Below are positions 41,501-47,568 of a stretch of DNA of 64,000 nt, in pieces. The stretch is from Sipunculus nudus (Eukaryota > Annelida > Sipuncula > Golfingiida > Sipunculidae), in assembly GCA_026874595.1 (NCBI GenBank), contig CM049311.1, forward strand, positions 7,477,676-7,541,675. Direction: 5' to 3'. Numbering within the stretch: position 1 is the first letter of the stretch; each line of letters starts with the position of its first letter. Both the position numbers and the translations under genes were made by a program. Under the pieces are notes generated by a model. The model saw only the letters and a program-made list of their open reading frames with translations, did not search any database and was not told where the DNA came from.

Positions 41501-44500
41501 ATAGTCCCATAATTCTGATTCTTATTCCTATCACTGTTTATAGAGAAATGAAACATGATCAACAATTAAAAGGTCAAAGGTCTATATATTGACCCTCTTA
41601 CGAAGTGCAGTGTGACCCCATGACCAGTCGGCTAAATACTGTGTAAACTGTCTTCAGGTAATTTGGGTCATCCTGTGTTAGTCTGTGATATATTTCTTGT
41701 GATATATTCTGTAGTATTTCTGTTTAACTGGGTTCATTTAGCCTAACACTAATATTTGGAGTCACCTTTAGTGGTTTCTTTAAATTATCTGGTTTGTATT
41801 TAAATATTTTATTGCGGAACGATCCTACATTAATTATCCGTAATTGCTATCGTATTCTGATAAACAGTCTTAAGTTTACCAGAATCTTTTATAAATTTCC
41901 ATTTGTTTGGTATGTAAGTTGTGAGTGATCAACGTTAACCTTGCCTTCGGTATGACATCTGACCTTAAAGGTCACGGCTGCGTTACATTGACAGCCATGT
42001 CTTGCTGGAGCTCGCTAAATAGATAGCGCGCTCCACTTTTACACACGTTCGAAGCACAAATGTAGGCCGCGCCAGACTGAGTCTGCCGCCCGCTAGAATC
42101 TGAACTCGACTCAAACTGGTTGTCAAAATGTGTTGCGCTCCAGACCAAAAATCCTCGAAATCTGGCGCGTTTTGGGGACTTGGCGAGCGCTAAACGATGT
42201 AGAGCGCTCCAGAAAAACGTGTGTAAATTTACACTAGAACATTGTGGCGCGAGTTAGACTGGTCCAAAATAATGTGGAGTGGGCTACATTTTATCTTGCG
42301 TTCACACTGTGCCGGACCAAGTGACCATTTAGAACGCACTACCCTGTCAAGTCAGGCCGCATCGCACTTAGCTCGGCCTACAAGCTGTATTGCGTTTACA
42401 CGCATAGCGCGCGCCACTTCTGGGGGACTTGGCGCGCGCTAATCGATGTAGAGCGCTCCAGAAAAAAACGTGTGTTAATGGGGCTAATATTTTACAAATT
42501 ACAAAACGTATAATATGCAAGTCTTCATTTCTTTAGTAAAATTTGTTTTCTTTATACCAAATGATAATGATGAATTATATATTTTCCCTTGCCCATTAAA
42601 TATGATGACAATAGATATAGTTACAGACGTTATCAAATTATAAATATATCTGCAAAAAAAATATACTTTTATATAGGAAATACCCCTGCCCCAGTGAGAG
42701 ATGCATGCATGGTGAATACCGAACAAGTCTGATTTAGGTCTAATGATATTACTACATACCATGAGGTTATTCTTGACTCGTGTGCTGGTCTGTCCTGTGC
42801 TGACGTGGATGAATTTGTTCGTGAATTTATGTAGCAGCTGCAATGAAAATGAGTATTAATTCATTATTATTTATTATTATTATTATTATTATTTAACTCT
42901 CCACCAACCTGTGTCCACCTGTCTTTTTGATTATAAACTCCTATAAGCTTATATTTTTGTATAATGTAATAGAAAAGTTTACATGGATGTGACCATAGTC
43001 CTTTATCTGGTGCAGCATGCTGCATAAATTAAAGGGACAAGACGGTCCAGAAGCAAACAGTATCTAATGCCGACCAGAACATCGGAACGGCACAGCCTTT
43101 GGGCGATCAGGATATCGTGGAAACAGTGACAGGCAGCGAAGATACAGCCAGTCCGACCTGTGAACCTGAAGAAATAGTTCCCCAGCCTCCGCCTACATCC
43201 GCCGAAGTCCGGTAGGCCATGAAGACCGTCTTGCGATATTTCGAGAGCTCCAACTACAGCGAACAGTCAGATATTGACGCATTTACAGGGTGGATCAAAG
43301 AATAAGAGCTCTTCTGTCATAAGCTGGCAAACAATGCTCCATTACGGAATTCCTTGGGGACAGACTCGGATGAAAGTGAAACGGCAAAAGGAGGACCCAT
43401 CGCAGGTGTAACTCATGTGTCCTTTTCCACGTCAGTCGAAACGCATGCACGAAAAGCGAGGATGATATAAACCGCGCGATGTACATTTTTGTTCGCGCTC
43501 GCACCATTGCCTTAAAAAACTTCTTTAGATCAAGGACTAAATCTAGGGAAATGCAGTCTCTCTTGTAGCGGTGAAAAAAATCCTCAGTTGATTCTCTACA
43601 TATGGACAGAGACAGCCAGCAGCGTATCTTATTGTGTTACATGATGCACATACAGCATAGGTGGCAGCACATGTTGAGTGCCCTTGGTATAATGCAAACT
43701 AGAAAAAAATGCCTCTCGGTGTAATATGTGGGTTTGATAAACGGAGCTTGGTAGCGAGCTATACAGACACCGTGCTTAATTCAAGATGTCAGTAGAGAAA
43801 TTTGAATTACCGAACGCATTTTGCCTGTCTTTGGTCGCAATTTGCAACGAACAGGAGGACAGAAATCTCTGGATAAAGAGGTTATGCGCAGGGAAAAAGC
43901 ACACGGCACACATGGAAAAGCTCAATTCAACCTATTTCTGCCAAAGTGCGAACCGAGCGTGGCCTGCGTGGAAACGGGCCTGAGAGTAGCAGACCGTCTT
44001 CTTCTGCTGTTTCAAGTTAACTCTTCTAGTCTTGCTTCATCATGCGATCAGAATTATTTTCTCTTGTGCAACAAGCGTGGTAAAGTATCTCAAGTACAGA
44101 GGTCATTTTGTATTTCCAAAATGATATCATAGTTAAACGTTATCCTGGCTCAAGTACAGATGAATTCTGTGTAGCCGTCTCTGGCATAATAAATCTAAAA
44201 ACAAATACTTTAAGATATAGTTCCATAGCAAGAGAAACAAAAAAAAAGTATTAAATTAATGGCACCAATGGTTCGGTGCGCCTTACCAGTATGTACCATT
44301 TTATAATAGAGAAAGAGCTCAAGCTTGGCTGATGTAGTCCGGCATCTGTCCTAAAATTACGTCCGTTTATACTATAACACAGGAACCGTGATGAATCATG
44401 AAGATCGCCGAGACATTTCGCAAATTTTGAAAATGCCAAAGAATTCCCCGATGTTCTTGGAATGATTAAAGTGGCATAGAATCACATCGGGTTAATATCG

Positions 44501-47500
44501 AAATACCACCGAGACACATCTGCTATGGGTATATCATTAGACTTTGGTAAACCCCGATATTATCCCGGTGTTTTTCGATCTCCAGAAGTTTCATGGCTTT
44601 AAGCTGTGTCCAGATGTGAGTCGTTTTATCCCGATGTCTTCAGATGTAACCCCAATGTATAATAATATTCCCAATGGTCTTTGTTTACAAGGTCACAGGG
44701 GTAACAATGTATAAATCTGGGTCATCGCCTCGGAGATAGAACGTTATCCAATCTACCAATTTTTTCCGGCCGATTTTATTTTGCCAGCCTAAAAAATCAT
44801 TAGGATCAGTAGATGTTAGGGTTCTTAAAGCCGGATTATTTAAAATTCCAGCCGGAAAATCGGCTGCAAAAATCCTTGACAATGGCTGATTTTTATCCGG
44901 CTGAAAAATTCAGTAGATGTGATGATAAAACTGATTAAATCGGCTACATTACAACCCAGTTTTCCTTCTCTTTTACCTTTCTGACCCCATTAAGTGAGAC
45001 TTGTAGATTTTGTTCCGGGAGGCAAAAAAACAAATCGGTGAATGAAGCATGGAAGGCCGGCTTTACATTGTAGCAACATCAGGATATCACATCGGGACAC
45101 ACTTGTGTGATCTTATAAAGAAGCCTTAACGATAGATGTCTGTTAAATCATAGGTATTTTAGGGAGCTCGAGATAGAACAATGTAACCCACCTGAATTTC
45201 CTGACCGTATCTCAGGGGCTTACTCCGAAGTCTCATTTGTTCCTTCTCGTTATCACGAGTCTCTTCTTCAGCATTTACCTGAAGAACAGTAACGCTCTGA
45301 ATATGTAATTTATCAAGCATTTAGTGTTCACTGTAACGATGTTAGGAATATCATATTTTAACATTTCTGAAAATAATTTATTTTTCAAATTTAAAACCTG
45401 GTGGTGAAATAAAAAATGATATTTGTCTAATATATATTCAACTATCTAGAAGGAGGTTTTGTACCTTAAAGCAAATGGTTGTCTCCTCGCTCGTGTATAA
45501 GGTGTCTTTGTCTCTGCTCATGCGCAAGGTCATGGTGTAGAAGAAGTGTAACTGCAACTTGTGGTGTTTGCTTTAGTTATATTTATCCCGTTTACCAAAA
45601 AAAAAAAAGAAAAGAAATTACTCCCCTTAAAAACAATGCCAAACATAAACAACGTCTCCCCTCCAACGAGGAGGGACGGGGACACACAAATCCTTGTCAG
45701 CCACTGTCCTGTAAACTCATTATGAGCAGTGGTTATACACTGCACTCGTTCTTTATCTCCTTCGCTTTTTAAAAGCGCTGCTTTGTTAAGCAAACTTTAC
45801 CGAGATTCACCACCAGGCGCTGACACCAGTGATGTAGGATCCACTTTTTTCAGGGACTTTGAATCGGACTTGCACTCAAGGGTCCTGGAATCGGACTTGT
45901 AATCGGTCTCGGAGGTCAGAAGTCCATTCGAAAAAAAAACCTGTCAGGTAAGGCCTGACTTTCAGATTAGAAAAACAACCATAAAGACTAATAAGTGTGA
46001 ACTAATAACAAAATAATTAAAAACAAATTGAGTCTATATTGTTCCAAACTCAGTTTCTGCATAGGCAGTAAAATGTAATTCCATATTAAAGTAAAAATCA
46101 TGTGTAAACGAACATAAAATGCACATGGTGATCTATGATTGCTGTTTATAGTGCTTTTAATTAAGACATTTTGTACTCCGACTTGGACTCGAGTTTCAAA
46201 AGACTCCGACTCAAAGGGGGATTTAGACTCGAGTGGACTTAGACTCGAATGGACCTGAATACGGACTCGGGTAATGTGGACTTGACTACACCACTGTCAG
46301 GCACAGGTTCGAAGAATTTTAATCAAACTAATCAGTGCGGGATATCGTATTGTGCATCTTTAAAGTTTTAATTTATCTGCATTGCCCTTAGAGTTAAGTT
46401 TCCAGAAATAAAAAAAATGAATACAACAGAAGTGTGCCTTTATAACATATTTTTGAAGAACAGTTTGTACTGAGGCACACTCACACAAAATCATTTTCCC
46501 TTACCTTGGCCTCGTGCAGCTTGTTGTCGCTGTGCTGTTCTGGCTGCCTCTTCATTCTCTCATACTTCTTCCTCAACTTGAATCGGTTTTTCCAGTGTAT
46601 CTCGAAGGCGACAGCTGATAAATTGCACACGGGTTAAGAAGGATATTCTTACAAAAAAAATTACATTATACTCACTGCCCGAGATAGCTAAAAGTAAAAG
46701 TGTCTTTCTGTGTGGATGTTTGCTTGCGTGGGTATCAACAATTTAAAATATATTTACAGTTTTTTACTTTTCATGGCGTGTAGCATTTATGAACGTAAAC
46801 CCATCCTGGAAAGGACAACCACACTGCGCCTATGGGCTTCTAGTAAATCTGCACTACGACTAACTTAGACTAACTTTTTATTTTTGATTATCTCAAATTC
46901 TTTTTTAATTTTTCTTTTACATATACAAAGAACAAGTATATTTAAACCAAAGAGATATATGATATATTCTGTTCCCACATGAACGGTATAACAGTATAAA
47001 GGCTAAATTCTGAGAGTTCGTATCATAACTTATTTGTCAGTATTACGTACGGTGACTGATTAAGGATACAGAATTTTTTTATTTAAGAGTTATAAGAGCA
47101 TATATGAGGCAAATAAATCTTTTGCTTAAACAAAACTCTGATTCGTCTGAATTGAAGAAAAATGTCCTTGTTGGAAGTGTTTGGATTACGACCGGCGCCC
47201 ACTTTGCACCCCCCCCCCCCCCTGTCATAAACACATTGATTTTGTACAAAGGGAACAACCTGTATACACCGTGTGATCGGCTCTTGTGAACCCAGACCTC
47301 GGGGTTTAGGAAGCTGCTTACAATGCGAACATCAGGAATATAGTTAAAGATTGATTCATTAATTTCGCCACTTTTTATGCACTCTTGTTTTAATACGCTT
47401 AATTACTGCTTACCTTGTTGTGTCTGTATTCCTACTGCTTTATCACGGTCCTGGTTGTGGTACACATACAGCTGACTCTCAGCAGCACTGGTAACAATCA

Positions 47501-47507
47501 ATTCTCT

Positions 47508-47568
<61 letters not shown>

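Noticed and set aside
43786-44132. Two overlapping frames with Cys/His residues, checked as a possible THAP or zinc-finger remnant
   Set aside because: Spacing of Cys and His does not fit THAP or C2H2; no splice-compatible structure.
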